A stretch of DNA of 64,000 bases from positions 1,345,855 through 1,409,854 of the forward strand of contig VXAZ01003887.1 of NCBI GenBank assembly GCA_013399875.1. Reading direction: 5' to 3'. The position numbers were made by a program, and so were the translations under genes. This document shows, piece after piece, positions 12,560 through 26,037 of the stretch. Position 1 is the first letter of the stretch. Each line of letters starts with the position of its first letter. Below the pieces are notes generated by a model. That model made no database searches. It saw nothing but the letters and a program-made list of their open reading frames with translations, and was not told where the DNA came from. The DNA comes from Gymnorhina tibicen. Taxonomy: Eukaryota > Chordata > Aves > Passeriformes > Artamidae.

Positions 12560-12685
12560 ATGTATGGCCTCTTGCTGGTTCAGTCTTCTGTGAAATGGGG
12601 ATAACAGTTCTTCCTTACTTCACAGAGCCTCTGCAGAGATAAACATTAACAAGTGTGAAGCCCTCAGCTACCAAAGTGATGAAGC
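12560..12685 (+). repeat. Ancient MIR/CORE-like SINE fragment
   Basis: The segment reads ggttcagtcttctgtgaaatggggataacag and continues with a cttcacagag block and an ataaacattaacaagtgtgaagccctcagctac end. These blocks come in the order of the MIR 3' half (cctcagtttcctcatctgtaaaatgggg, cctcacaggg, taaagcgctcag). It is strongly diverged but colinear. Confidence 0.55.
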
Positions 12686-15600
12686 CCACTTAAGGGCAGT
12701 AAATTGAGCAGAAGACACAGTGTTGTGTGAGGATGCTGGTTAGCCTGCATTGCTGTGGGGTTCAGCAGACACCTGCTGCTCACTGGCTCTGACATACAGT
12801 GTGGTTGCCACTTTCTCCAATACCAGGATTATAGCCTCAAGTCACCGGAAACTCCACAGCTACCCCAGAACATCTGGTGCCTGGCATCAGCTGTCAAAAG
12901 GTTTTATCCCCAAGCCCCTCTTTCATGTATGCTCAGGTTTTGCAGGGGCAATTGTGGAGGTTGCAGGCAGCATCTCCAAGCCTACTGTGCCATTGGGCAT
13001 CTACTGAGAAACACTTGTGCAACTGACTTCAGGGTTTTTACAGTATTTGTTCAGAATACCTGGGTTTGTTGTTGTTGTGGGAACTACAACTGAATTTCCT
13101 GACTTTGCTGCAGACAAAAGTCTCTGCACAGAGTAACATGGTCCAGGTGAGAGGGGGGCAGGGCTGTGGAGTTGGTGACAGCATTGGACATGGTCAAGAG
13201 GTTGGTGCTGTGAGCCTGCTGAAGCTAGAATTGGACTGAGATGATATTTCAAAAAAAGATGCACATGATATTTTGCCCAGCAAGCATGCCTTCCAGCCAT
13301 GCAGTCCTCTGCTCTCAAGTGTTGCTTCCTGCCTCACTTCTCCGGCAGGAACACCATTGTCTCAGAGGCTCATCCTCACCAGAGAGGTGGATTACAGCAA
13401 GATCTTTTGCTTTTGACAGTAACTAAAGATGTAAGAACCACCACTGGGCAAAAAAGTTCAGCCACATTTTCCTGGAAATATCTGTTCCTGGAAAATGCAA
13501 TGTGCTGAATAACAGTTCAGCTCTATACTGAAATATGAAGGACTTGGCCTAAAGATCGTTCTGAAAAATGCCTGTTAGCTAGTGCAGGCTGCGTTGCTTC
13601 AGGTAAAAATCAGAAATGCAGCAAGATTTTTAATCTTCAGAAAGATGTTTTCTGAGCCCCACGGCTAGAACATTTCTGACTAGGGTGGTTCAGGAGTCAG
13701 GGGCTCAGGGGAAGTCAGGCTCGGAGAAAGCGCCCTGCCTGCACAGCTCTGGAGGTGCTGCTCATGCCATGGTGAGTGATGGCTCTTGTCCATCTGTGTG
13801 CTGCACTTCCCTGTGCTAATGAGGACAGGACATCACCGGGGCAAATACTGTTCCTGCACTGCCATACACATGCGCAAGGTACATGTGGTGCTGCTGTGGT
13901 TTTAATTCACTTACTGTGCATTAGAATGTCTGAGGACGGCTACACTGGAGGATATACCAGCATTGTGCTTGCCAGAGGGAGAAACAGAACAGTTCACTCA
14001 AGGATGCACAGAGATAGGAAACAGCAAAGAGTTCAAGGCTCTGCACTTCTCACTGAACTTCCTTCTCTGGACAGTGTTACAGCTCCACAAACACACCTCC
14101 TCAGGCTTCCCCATCCAAGAAGTGTCCTCTGTGCGACTTGCTTGCATCAGAATAAGCAGTTTAAAATATTCAGATATGCCTCCCACCTTTTTTTTTTTCT
14201 CCTTTTCACTGATCCTAGAAATACAGATAACATCCCTCTGCAGGCAGCTTATCAGGCAGGAGTGTTTGGGTGAGCTGTGAAAAGCAGCACATTCACTAGT
14301 TGTTAGAAAAATCCCCTAATGCTTGCATAGCATTGTTCCGAGGTGTGTAAAGACACACACATATGTTATGGCTCATTACGGAAACGCACCAAAAAGAGCA
14401 GTTACACACAGACATTGCGTTTAAAGCCATTTGCTGCAGGATTTTCAAGGAAAAATTGAAAGGGAAATTTACTCACGGAGAGCAGGCTTTGCTTTAAAAA
14501 CAGGCTTGCTGAGCTCAGCCTAAGCAATTTGGGATCAAGGTCTCGATTCTCTGCAGGAGGGACCTCAGGCTCTTGTCCTGTAAGAGATTCAGGGATTACA
14601 GAATGGCAGCACAGCAGAGGAAGGCGATACTCTGACATGACCTGCTGCCAGTGCCCCGACAGCCATTTCAGCCAGGGGCTCTGCCCAGCCTGTCCCTGCC
14701 CAGGTATGGGGGTCTGAGCAGGTGTTTTGGGGCCCATCCCCAGCTCAGTCCCTGCCCAAGGCTCTGCTGGGAGAAATGCTCAGGCTTTGCTCCAGCTCAG
14801 GCTGTCAAAGCTACTTGACCCTGGCAGCAAAGGTCACCTGCCTGCTCTACCATGTCTCCAAGACCTGGAAAGGGGAGGTGACATCAGGAAAAATGGTCCC
14901 ACAGGCAAAGGAGCAGGGAAACAGCTGCGACCTGAGGACATGATTGTCAATTCCATTTCTTCCCTGCTCCATGTCCTGCCAAGTAATGAAAGGAAGGGGA
15001 CATAGGGGCGTCAAAGAAATCCGCATGATGTCTCCGCCACATCCCAAAGATACTAAAAGCAATCTGGAAGAAACCTCCTGGGAGGTTAAATCAGCAAGCC
15101 ATGACTAAAACTATAAAGGGAGAAAACTTTCCTCAGGAAGCAGAAAACACTGGGTCCTCAGATGGATCAAACAATCAAAACCACTCATTTGCCTTTTTTT
15201 CTTCAAGTCAAGAATGAAGCAATGCATAGGAAATATTTTTTAAAAATGAAACCTTCACATTACTTAGTGTGCTGTACTAGTGCAAGGTGGGAAGAAAAAA
15301 AGATTGTAACCAACTAGATACTTTAATGGGAAATGGGACTGTCTCTCCTCATCCCTTTTCCCAACAGAAGAGATCAGTGAGGTCAGATCTGGATTTATCC
15401 CCTCAACTGTACACTGGCATTTGAACCCAGCACTGCAGCAGTGGTTTTCATGTCTCCTCCTCCCTTGTTCTGTTTGAAACAAACTTCTGGAAGCTGAAGG
15501 TTGGTCGAGGTTGCAGCTACATGAAGATGTGGCCTCATTACTTCAAATGAAAATCATAACAAAGATTAATTTATCCCTTCTTTGATGAATCTTTAAATGA

Positions 15601-18120
15601 TAAGTGGTGAATCTGGCATTGTTTCTGCCCATATTTTGTCCTGAGACTTAAGAATGTAGTTTGAAGGTCATCAGGCTGGATAGTGCCCTCCCCAGAAACC
15701 ACATTTCAGGGCCTTTTGCTCAGCCAGTGAGTCAAGGTTGTCTCAATTTTCTCAGACTTGCTAAACAAATGGGTGTTTTTCCCACCGAGACTGTTCTGCC
15801 TTCTGTTGTGGAAGAATGGGACATGTGGGTAGGAGAAGCAAGAGGCTGCAGGAGTCAGACTGGAAGCTTCATGTACTGCAGATATACACAAATATCCAAG
15901 AAGCAACAACCTCATACTTCAAAATTTCAACCTGGAGGGTGCATACTTTTAAAGGAAAATAAATTATTTTGAATTTCCAGTAGTGCCCTCTGTGATAACA
16001 ACCTATATTGAAGGGTCTGTGGTATTTCTGTAATGCAGAATGGCTGCATATTTGCAAATCAATGGGCAAAAGGCTCTACCTTTGCAATGATATGAAAGAA
16101 CACAGGAGCTGTGATGGAATCACTTTGACTAGTATCTGTTCTGTCACTCATCTTCTAGCAATAATAAATTATGGGTCTAATTCAACAACATTCACATCTA
16201 GGTTTTATCTATATAGAAGTCTCAAAAAGTAATCTTCCATTGCCCTGCAATGAAACTGGCTGTATTTTTTGATGAACTGTGCTCTAAAAATGTGTCTGTA
16301 CTTGTTATCACCATGCCTTGGTTATGAAAGCCTAATGCCAAAAAAATGAACTTGCTTACTACATTATCAGGACATGCTGGGATTTTTTTCTGCTATCACC
16401 ATCTGCTTGCTTTCATATGCTTTCCATTACCGAGACAGCATATTATGCTGCTAGCAGAATTAGGAAGAATAATTTAGCTCCCAAAACAAACATGATAGTA
16501 AATTCAATGGGTAACATTCTGCTCTCTCTTCAGTCTGTGCAATGCACTGAAGTCTGTTCTGTGACACCTAACTGGGTCAAATTATTTTCTTAATCCTAAA
16601 GATGCAGCTCCAATTGACTTCAGTGATGAAATCTGGGTGTAGATGAAGGAGAAAGCTGCTCACATTATGCCTAACACCTAATTTAATGGAAAAAAGGGTT
16701 TTATTTTCTGTGGCATGCTACACTTTTGAGCTACTTACTGAAGTAGGTGCAGTCTATTTATGGCTTATCTAACATATACCATTGCATGGAAATTGCAAGG
16801 AAAGGTCTCACTAGGCTGCTGTGCCTGCTGGGTGAGGGCAGCCAGCAGCACCAGCTTCACAGAGCAGCAGCAAGCAAGAGGCCCTTTGAAAAACCTGTTG
16901 TAAAGGGGTGGCTGAGGAGGGGCTGTGCTCTGCACGTGGGCTGGTGGGAGGAGAGGCATCTCAGCACAACAGGCCTCACCTACTGGGGACAGCAGCTGCT
17001 TCACCCTGTTGTGCAGAAGGCTGAGCCCAACAGGCTCTACTGACTGGCCTGCCTTGGGAACTATCTGGTGTGGAACAGGCTCTGTACTTGGGGCTGGCCT
17101 GTGAAGGAGGCCAGGGGCTAGACTGAAAGCCTATTTGCATTGTGTGAGCGCAGAATTTTTGTGCTGGTCCAGCAAGGAGGTGACTCTGTGGCGAAGCCTA
17201 AGGAAAGGGAGAGCCAGCCACACCTGGTGGTACATGAGAGAGGGAGGCCCTACCGCAGCATTGCCACACCTCTCAGTAGTGAATGTTAGGAAAGCACCAG
17301 CTGTGCTGCTTGGGAAGTGCAACCCAGCTGCAAAGGCAGCACAGGCAGCTGGTGCAGGGGGTAGCAGCATCACCCACTCGCACTCAGCCCTCTTCAAGGA
17401 GGAGTACTGGCCTTTAAGGTTACACTTTCAGGGAGGGAAGAGCTGGTGCCAGATAAGAGACTTGTTGAGGCTACCACTCCACCAGTGGTGTTGCTGCTCA
17501 TATAATGAATTTATGTGAGTGCTTTTGAGAGATAATCTCACAAACCAAATGTTTTTCAGAGATCACAAACAAGAGTAGTGCAGGCTTTGTATTAACAAAA
17601 TATAAACCAAAAGAACACCTTCATATGCTATAACATGAAAAATGCAAGCATGTTAGCAATCTGTAATGACTTGGCTATTCCTGTATTTCTTACACTCAAA
17701 GAAAAATATGATTCTTCTGTGTATTCTCTCATTCTGCTGGGGAGTCACGCACTCAGCTTCCATGAATGCTCTTCAGTGACAAGATGCTGCTACACCCTTT
17801 AGTCTTATCACTTCCTCTAGCATCTCCACATTAGTCTGAATAAAAAGAAAGTAGCAAATTGAAGAGGTTCACTCCATTGCATAGGAAGAGCATTGCAGGA
17901 GAAGGACTTCAAGGTGAAGTTGAACATCTTCTCTTTATTGCATCATTAGAGAGAACAGAGAAGCACCACTTGTAACTGGCTTATGCACTCTCCATTCTGC
18001 CATGTTTACTTGTTTTCTGGTTTCACCGTAAAGAACTAAGTTTATCTCTGAAATTAATTGAGCACATGACTGCTGTTTCTTTTCACCCATATAGCACCAT
18101 TTTCAGTGTTCTGAATTAAA
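12686..18120. other. Intergenic, nothing coding recognised
   Basis: Mixed sequence with locally GC-rich stretches (about 14520-14990 and 16790-17470). The longest open frame, 165 codons from 13776 on the plus strand, is low in protein signal and contains a Phe run from a T tract, so I treat it as chance. No RNA genes were seen. Confidence 0.55.
16790..17470. other. GC-rich, CpG-poor block of unknown origin
   Basis: Roughly 680 bases rich in ctgctg, cagcag, gaggagg and ggctgg words, with sharp edges against AT-rich flanks and few CpGs. It is neither a CpG island nor a tandem array, and I could not place it in any LINE, LTR or SINE. Composition and edges would suit an inserted, decayed element. 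Frames of 88-127 codons on both strands follow from composition. Confidence 0.3.
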
Positions 18121-18594
18121 TCATGGAGTCATAGAATCCTTAAGGTTGGAAAAGGCCTCTAAGATTATCGAGTATAATCATTAACCTAACACTACTATGT
18201 TCACCACAAAAACCCCAAGTGCCACATTTACACATTTTTTTGAACACTTCCAGGGATGTTGACTCCACACTTCCTTGGACAGCCTGTTCCAATGCTTGAC
18301 CACCCTTTCTGTGAACAAATATTTCCTAATGTCCAATCTAAACCTCCTCCCCTGGCACAATTTGAGGCAATTTCTGCTGTCCTATCACTTGTTACGTGGG
18401 AGAAGAGACCAACCCCCACCTGGCTACAACCTCCTTTCAAGAAGTCATAGAGAGTGATAAGGTCTCCCCTGAGTCTCCTTTTCTCCAGGCTAAATAATCC
18501 CAGTTCTCTCAACCACTCCTCATGTGCTCCAGAACCTTCACTAGCTCCATTGCCCTTCTCTGGACACACTCCAGCAACAATGTCTTTCTTGTGC
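18121..18594 (-). mobile_element. CR1 LINE, 5'-truncated 3' end
   Basis: It begins ggagtcatagaatcc and ttaaggttggaaaaggcctc, the reverse complement of the CR1 3' terminus, and runs through the standard blocks: cttggacagcctgttccaatg, aatgtccaatctaaacctc, ttctccaggctaaataatccc and ccttctctggacacactccag. Similarity stops after ctttcttgtg. The minus-strand frame at 18228-18569 still shows the ORF2 C-terminal words [14 protein letters not shown] and TSDRT, with frame breaks. It is a dead copy, of moderate age. Confidence 0.93.
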
Positions 18595-21500
18595 TTTTGC
18601 CCCTTTGAGACAGGTTTACTCCATCTGTTGCCAGCAGGCTTGGTGTCATGTAAACTGACCTGTTATCAAAATCCCAAAATTCTGCTTTAACTAACCCATA
18701 GTAGATAAACATTAATTAATATTCATAGTAAGTAAACTTCCTCCCAGATTTACTTGTGGTGAATAGATCTTGGCTCTAGTCCTTGAAAACCAACACTAAA
18801 AGATCAGAGATGAAGCTGTTGTATATTATCTTGCGGTGGCAGTGTCAGTCTAGAAGTCTATCAATGTGAATTATTTTAAATCAGGAAGGAACTGACACAA
18901 AATATGGTGCTGCAATAAACAACAGGCTTCCACAACTGAAAATCACAATTGACATCAAGTTCTCGATTTGATAAAACATTACTTTCTTCATGACACACAA
19001 GCTTTGCTTTCACAATATGGCCTTGCACTGTTTCGTATTAGGGTGCTAGAAATGTTACTTTCATGAGCTATTCAAACCAGTCTCCCCCCAGCTGGAGAAG
19101 CTACAGGCAATGAGAACTTAATAGGAAATTTAGGATATTGACATTTACTGCTATTGTTTTAGCAGGTTTATTTTGCCTTCACAACACAAGAAAAACAATT
19201 TATCTAGAAAATATATGGCTAGTAGCTCCAGGAAACTTGGTTATCTAATGTAGCATCTCACTTACTTGCAGAAACTGTAATGGATTCTTCTCTATGACAT
19301 GGTAAATCATAAAGATTACATAAATAAGTAGATCTGAAAATGAGAAACACTGTCGAGGATCTACCTGACAACGGACACCCATTGCAAATTAAATAACTGT
19401 TTCAAGTGCCAACATGGTATAAATATTTTCTTCTTGGGTTGCTTGATTGTGGCTACTTGAAAATGAATTTGTTTATTAGAAAAGAAAAGAAAATAACCAG
19501 GAAATATTTGAGTTCAACAAGTTGTATATACTTCCCTGTTGACTTCAAAATGTGTCTAAACACATACAAATCAAAACAAGTTAGTGGCATCAATGCCTTC
19601 ATTATTTAATCCACTTCAGTTCATCTTATGAACTGAAGATTAGTTCTTCACATGTTGTCATGATTAGGTTAGGTTTATGAGTGACTCATAGTAGATGGAT
19701 AGTGGAGTATGTAATAAAGGACAAGGAAAAATCAAGGATGCTGGTGTCTCCGACATGCCTGAGGCAGGGACGATATGTAGTAAAGGTGCTAAGAGCACTC
19801 CTTTCCTCCAAAGGGGTGGTGATCATTGGCATAGTATTTGTATAGCTCAGATATTCCCAATAAAAACCCGGAAATACCTGTTCCTCACACAAGGCAAACA
19901 AGTTTCCAAGAGAGGACTTTGCTGCTTTTTTCTTTTTTTTTTAAATCTGTAAAACAAGCTTTAAAGAGAGGTGGGGGTGGGGGGAATGATTAATGTTGTT
20001 TTTGTTGAGATCTCCCAGTAAACTTCAGTGCAAGAAGAAAAAGAAAGGGTGCAACTGAAACACTGCATGATTCACAGATGAACGTATGTGCCTCTGTCAG
20101 TCTAAGGCAGAAGATAAGGCTAAGAAAAGTTAGCGAAAGGGCTACTTAGTCTTTACTAGTGCAGATTAAAGGACTTGAAAGGCCTAAGGAAAATGCTATC
20201 CTAAAAATGACTTGATTTAATCACTTAAGTTTCACAAGTCCTTGGAAGGTACACACTGTTCAGGAAACACAGAAATAGAGATTATCATGGCAGATTAACA
20301 TGATGTGGTAGTTCATAAAGGAAAGAGAATAGGCAGTATGGATGAGAGGCAATCTGCTGGGACTAAAGTAAATCTGAGGAACGACAGTAAAGATTGGTTC
20401 TACTGAATCTCTGACAGCCCCCAGGAACAGCATCACAAAAGGTTCTAGTACCCAATAATGCTGTCACAGAAATGTCACATTCCATGCTTCAATTGCAGAA
20501 CAAACTCCACCATAATTATTATTGCCTAAATACTTGTGGATCAGGGGACTCAGATTTCTTCAAAGAGACACTGAGTCAAGATGCAGTGGTGAGCAGGGGA
20601 ATGCATCACACAAGAGCTAATCATAGACAAAATTTTGCAGTGAGTGGGCATGGACTGGCTCAGTTAAAATTAAATCAAATAATGAACAAAAATAGACCTG
20701 TTACTATTTATTGAACTAACTACCAGGAAACAACTAGTGGAAGTAAACTGACCAAATAACTCAGGGATGTGACCTTAGAGAGGGCTTGAAATTTAGTAAG
20801 TTGGGGAAAAATCAACAACTTTTAATGAAATGCTTCAGATCTAACAGGATGAATAATAACTTCAAAATGGCTGCTGCTCATAGGGAGATCAGATATCCTA
20901 GATTACCACAGCCATCCTGAAATATAGAGATCATCCTATATATATCCTGCCAAAAAATCCCTGAGACACTATGGAGCTCTGGATTTTCCCTCTCCCCACT
21001 CCAGGCAGCGAGAGACTCTGTTCCCAATACCACTGCAGCAGAAAGACTGGGACAGCTTCGGCCCCTTGCCAGGTCACACATCCCAATGCAAGGGACATGC
21101 CTCTTGCCACAACACCCCATGTCCCTTTTAAAACAAAGCAAAGTTAAGCACCTGAAGTCTAAGCAATCAAAGCACTTAGATGAAATGGAAAAAAAGACAG
21201 ATCAGCAAAGAAAAATGACTTGAAGGTCTGAGTTTAGAAATACAGTTGCAAAGAAAATTAAAATAACAAATAGCTCCTCGGCTATATAAATAAAAAGAAA
21301 ACAATGAAAAAATGGAACTGCTCTGAAATGGGAATGATGTGAAGATTAAAGGATAGCTCCAAACCTAAATGTGTGTTCAGTGCAGAAGGAGGGAACAAGA
21401 GGAGGTGATGTCCCTCCCCAGCTGAGTGATGCAGCACAGCAACCAAGACACCAAATAACACTGTCAAGGGGCACTGTCTCCCTGGATAACAGCACTGGTA

Positions 21501-21659
21501 GCACCTCTAGAAAGGAAATGAAAAGTAATCACGACAATTTTATGTAATTTTTTTCTGAGATCAGTACTGTGCAATTTGTTAGGACAATTTCTAGATAAAA
21601 CAAAAGTTGAGGACATGAAACTAAATAAGATAAAATATAACCTGAGCTTACTGAATAAT
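18595..21659. other. Intergenic, no gene recognised
   Basis: AT-rich DNA with a mixed T tract near 19930 and a G-rich patch (ggtgggggtggggg) near 19970. The stretch 20100-21650 could be the diverged body of the old CR1 that follows, but I could not align it to the reverse transcriptase. No exons were seen. Confidence 0.5.
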
Positions 21660-22330
21660 ATATTCTTCTGAAGGAGGAAGGACTATGCTGAAAGAGGTTT
21701 CTGCTGAGGCAAGTGCTGGGACTAATGCCCATGGACTGCTCTTGTACAATAATTTCATCAGAGAAATACACAAAAAAGAAGCTATATCAATATATAATTT
21801 TTAAATATATATTTATATCAATAAATGTTCTGATGCCACAAATTTAGGAAATAGTATAGCAAAGGATTGGAATGCGATGCAGGAAGACCTAGATTACTTT
21901 GAAAAACAGAAAGAGGCTGGATTTATCTGGAAAAGCAAAGGCTGGTAACAAAACAGTTGTAGTTAGATGGAGAGCTGAAAATTAATTAGAGAAGATAAAA
22001 TCACAGGGTACTCAGCTGCAGGGTGACTACTTCTAAAAGATCATCATACGCACTCCTAGACTGTGGTAAATTAATTCAGAAATGCTTTTTCTCATCGTTG
22101 AAGAAACATCCATACCATTGCAGCCACTGAGAAGGGCCCCCTGTGGAGCTCTGTGCCGTTCAGGTAGCGGGTGTCACACGAGAGGAGTTCAAACCTGAAC
22201 AGATGGGAAAGGATTTCTGCCAGGCCCGAAGGACTGCCTGTCCTGCACGGGGAGTCCAGAGGAGAAGGAGCTGCTTTGCTTAGAGAAAGGCAAGGCTGGG
22301 AGGAGTGAACGTGGCAAAGAAGTGAAATAT
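21660..22330 (+). mobile_element. Very old CR1/L3-like LINE, ORF2 region
   Basis: Blocks in order match CR1-family ORF2 DNA: gcaagtgctgggactaatg with a following tcatcagaga (GSVLGP...FIND in the RT), then ctgatgccacaaatttagg (ADDTKL), gcaggaagacctagattac (ihkDLD), ctctgtgccgttcaggt (LWS..FR) and gaaggactgcctgtcctgcacgg with tgctttgcttagagaaaggc (RLEDLPYE..LFSLEKR). The frame is broken many times and several indels are present. No intact protein remains. The colinearity of five blocks makes chance unlikely. Confidence 0.6.
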
Positions 22331-25300
22331 GAAAGTGCTAAAAGAACTCATTATATTAAAGTAAATCAGTCATGCATGGGTCAGTGCTGGAGGTAAAGAC
22401 ACCCAGACCCAGCAGGGCTGCATGACTAGGAGGCAGGAGAAGCCCTTCAGGATGGGGCTCGCTGAGCCCAAGCAGACTTTACGCCCCACAGGGAGGCTGC
22501 ACAGGACCATCGCAGGCAGCAGCCCCCAGAGAGGGTGTCTGTGCAGGCTGGGAGGTGGCACATGGCACAGAGGCTGCGGTGCCCGAGCCAGAGCTGCAAG
22601 CCCTGCGGAGCCCATGATGTATTCCTGCAAAGAGACAGAAATGCTTCTGCAATGCCTACCCCCCTGGGAACCCTGGTTGGACTGGACACTGGCCAAAATA
22701 TCTCCTTTCCCTCTCTGCCACCCCACATAATGAAGTTTGGTGCATTTATAATTTATTTTGCTTGTTGTGCATACTTAAAGGTATACACAGTCCTGCAGCT
22801 TGAATAATGTACTGGCAGCTGAATAAGGGACTTCATTTCTGTTGACTGAGGGTTACATCCTCAAGTACCCCAAACCAGCAAAGCTACATTAGCTTGGCCT
22901 GGCTAGAGATCTAGCAAAAAATATCTAACTGAGGAAAGAAAATACATGAAAAATACACAGATATTAAGCAGAGCTTTGTGTGGTAGCTAGGAGGTGGCCT
23001 GAAGGCTCTGGTTCACTGAGGGGTCCTGGCATGGGAACAGGTAGCACTTGCCAAAGGAAATGCTTTTTGCAGTGTTAGCTTCCTTCCTCCTTCATGCTGC
23101 TTCAAGGCTCAAATCCCCAAATTTTCACAAGTGTCCCGAGTGGCTGTGTGAAGCACGCATGAGCCCCTCTAGTACTGCCAAATGCATCCAAATACATGAG
23201 AGCTGAAGCCAACTATGTGGGTGAAACAATCCTGGCTTCTGTTTCTGTGCTCCGTCAGCAGGACCTGAAATACTTACATTTTAAGGAGAGTCTATAAATC
23301 TAGCTAGTACACACACACACACATTCATTTAGTTTAACTCTTACGAGTAGCTATATAAAACTCCAGGAAAATAGTTTGATGGATTCCTACCCCCTCTTTA
23401 GCTAGGTTGTAACAACTGGCACCTGGATTTGTATTTTGGACCTAATATAGTAATTGTAACTTTATTAATGGATTGTCCTTTTCCTTCCCACAAACATGAC
23501 TAAGGGTGCCATCATAAAACCAACTATGTAAGTATACAGGGATGGATGCTTAATCCAACAGCCAGATTATATTTGATCTTTAAGAAAAACTCAGTGTAGG
23601 ATGGATAGTGTAACTCTAATAAAGTGATTATAAAATGTCTTTTTTTTTAGGGCTGCAATTTATAAAGTTTTGCCAGTGCATCCTTAACACAAGAAGCCTG
23701 GAAGTCTAGAGAAATGACACAAAATAGCCTGGCTTGCAGGAGGGGAAGAGAAGAGAGGGACAGCTCTTCACCTGCCTGCCTGGGGTGAGGTACTCTCAGC
23801 AGGGGAGTGGTAAGCTGTGTCCCTGAGAAAGCCCCAGGACACACCTGTCTTTGGGCAGTGTGGGCTGCTGTGTGGGCAAATCTTCTGTGCCAGGAAATGG
23901 TGAAACAATTTAAGAAGTTCTTCAGTGATAACACAGAATTGCATTTTTCTCTTATAGCTCTTTTCTTTAGTAAGAGCTTCCACTCTTGCCAGCCTACCTT
24001 TTTGGCCCTTGCTTTATCTATCTATATATAAATAAATATATTCCCTTCTTGTCCAATCTTATGCAGAGGCAAACAGCAAGTACTATGGCAGCAATAATCC
24101 GCTTCTGTGGGATGAGAGGTGTGTTTGGGCTGCATCAGGCTGCTCTCTCCATCTGGCAGCCTCTGCTGAGTTAGGAGCTTCTGGAAGTCTGGAGAAAAAC
24201 TTCTCAAGTTACAAGGTCCTGGCTGCAGACTATCATCTGTGTGGACATTTGTGACATATTTATTAAGATTAACCTAGCTGACTTATGAATAGAAATGCTT
24301 GTGTGTCAGAGCACCATAAGAAATGAGAGCAAGGCTTAAAAGAATAACCCATGCTGATTACCAAGGATTGTGAATGGCAGAAATTGAGCTGTAGATGCTG
24401 GGGAGTGCGTTCCCATGAAGACCAGTTGGCTACTCTGCAATAAAACCCATTAGAGATGGTTCATCAGCAGAAATCTTGCACTTTGGTAACAGCAAGATGG
24501 GAGCAAGGATGTACCTCAACTGTTTTGCCACTGTCCTTCTTTCGTCTCAACAGGAAATAGGGTTATAATCTTAGAATGGGGAAACAAATACAAAGGGGAG
24601 TAACCTTGCTTTACATCCTTGGAGCAAGGACTGAGCAAGATTTGAAGTCAACCTATTACACTACAGTAATTTCTCAATTCCTAGAGCATATGAAAGGATT
24701 AGCCAAAGAGGAGTTTGTCACTGCCAAGAAAAAAAAAGCTGAGATGTGGTAAGTGGTCAAGGCTCAGCATCTCTTGTCCCTGCCTCCCTGGGCACACAGC
24801 ACAAGGTTCGTGAGTGAGTGTGAACATATGTGAGAAATGCGTGTGTGTGCATACATGAACAATCTGCAAGAATGAACATGAAGGACTGGAAACAGATTTG
24901 TATAAAATAAAATCACCTTTCCTTTTCACAAGGTCTTGTACCAAATTTTGTTATGTTCATTTCCTGCAACATATAGTGACAAATGTAGGGAGGAGTGTTC
25001 ATCAGCCTCTTTGTCAAGACTAGGGGAGTGGAAGAAGTAGCTGGAACATGAAGGTCATTCACCTATTGTTGAGATGCCCTTTAATTTTTCCAAAGTAGAA
25101 AATTTTCTGGTCACCAAAACACCATTTCACTTTCGATGAAGTACAATCCCCTCTCTCTTACAGTGATGTTTATTTTCCTTTTTACATTTTTCAGTCAAAA
25201 TATGCTTCCATTTCACATGAAAATCAACATTGGTCAAGTTGCAGCCACTTGCCTGTGCAACACCCCTTGGCCACATTCAGTATTTTGGTAAAAATTATGT

Positions 25301-26037
25301 ATTTCTGTATACTTGTGTCTTACTGTGTGGTTTGTTTTGTCTTTCTCCACAATAATAGTTGTATTTCACTTTCAAGTAGGATTACAAGTAGTAGTTTCTG
25401 AAGTAGTTTCTGAAGGAGCAAAACTTAAGGTGTTAGTAACATAATAATTCTCATACTGACCTTTGTGTCTTTCTCATGACCTTTGGTATTTCTGCTAAAT
25501 ATTCTGAACTTTTTTTCTACAGTTTATCATGACTCACTCAGTACAATTAGTTTCCTTCACTTGGTCGAGTCTTGGGTATGTTAATTTTGGAATTAATTTT
25601 CTAGTGCAGCTGTGATATCACTAGTGCTGCTGCATTTTAGCATTCCTAAATTAGGAAGTTACAAGAGGAGAAATTTCTTAACAGAGGTAAGGTTCCTTTA
25701 CTACTACTCTTGGTACAATGAAAAAGGGAAGAAGTGAAAACTGGATGGTAAATATATAATTTAAATGTTTTCTGGACCACTGGGAAATGCTGTCCCTCCT
25801 TGACACCTGGGTCTGTGCCTATCCTGGGGCCCCAGTAAACACTGACACGCCCAAAAAGCAGAGTTCTCTCACTGGGTAACATTAAAAACATATGAAGTAA
25901 TTCTTGCTTGTTGGCTCAGCACTGGTGAGGTCACATCCCCAGTATGTCCCATGGAGGACCTGGAACAACCAGCGACATACCAGATGGAAGGATCAAAATA
26001 GATCAGCTCTCTAGAAACCACAGTCTGCAAATACAGG
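22331..26037. other. Intergenic, nothing coding recognised
   Basis: A GC-richer piece at 22380-22730 carries overlapping frames on both strands (up to 118 codons), which is a composition effect. A (CA)8 microsatellite lies at about 23309-23323 and a ctatctatatataaataaatata stretch near 24017-24040. A short tandem copy of agtagtttctga occurs near 25390-25412. No exon or RNA gene was seen. Confidence 0.55.
23309..23323. repeat. (CA)n microsatellite
   Basis: About seven to eight uninterrupted CA units in gctagtacacacacac. Confidence 0.85.

Noticed and set aside
13776..14273. 165-codon plus-strand frame
   Set aside because: No domain, no start context, a Phe run made by a T tract, and overlapping alternative frames; it fits chance in a 64-kb window.
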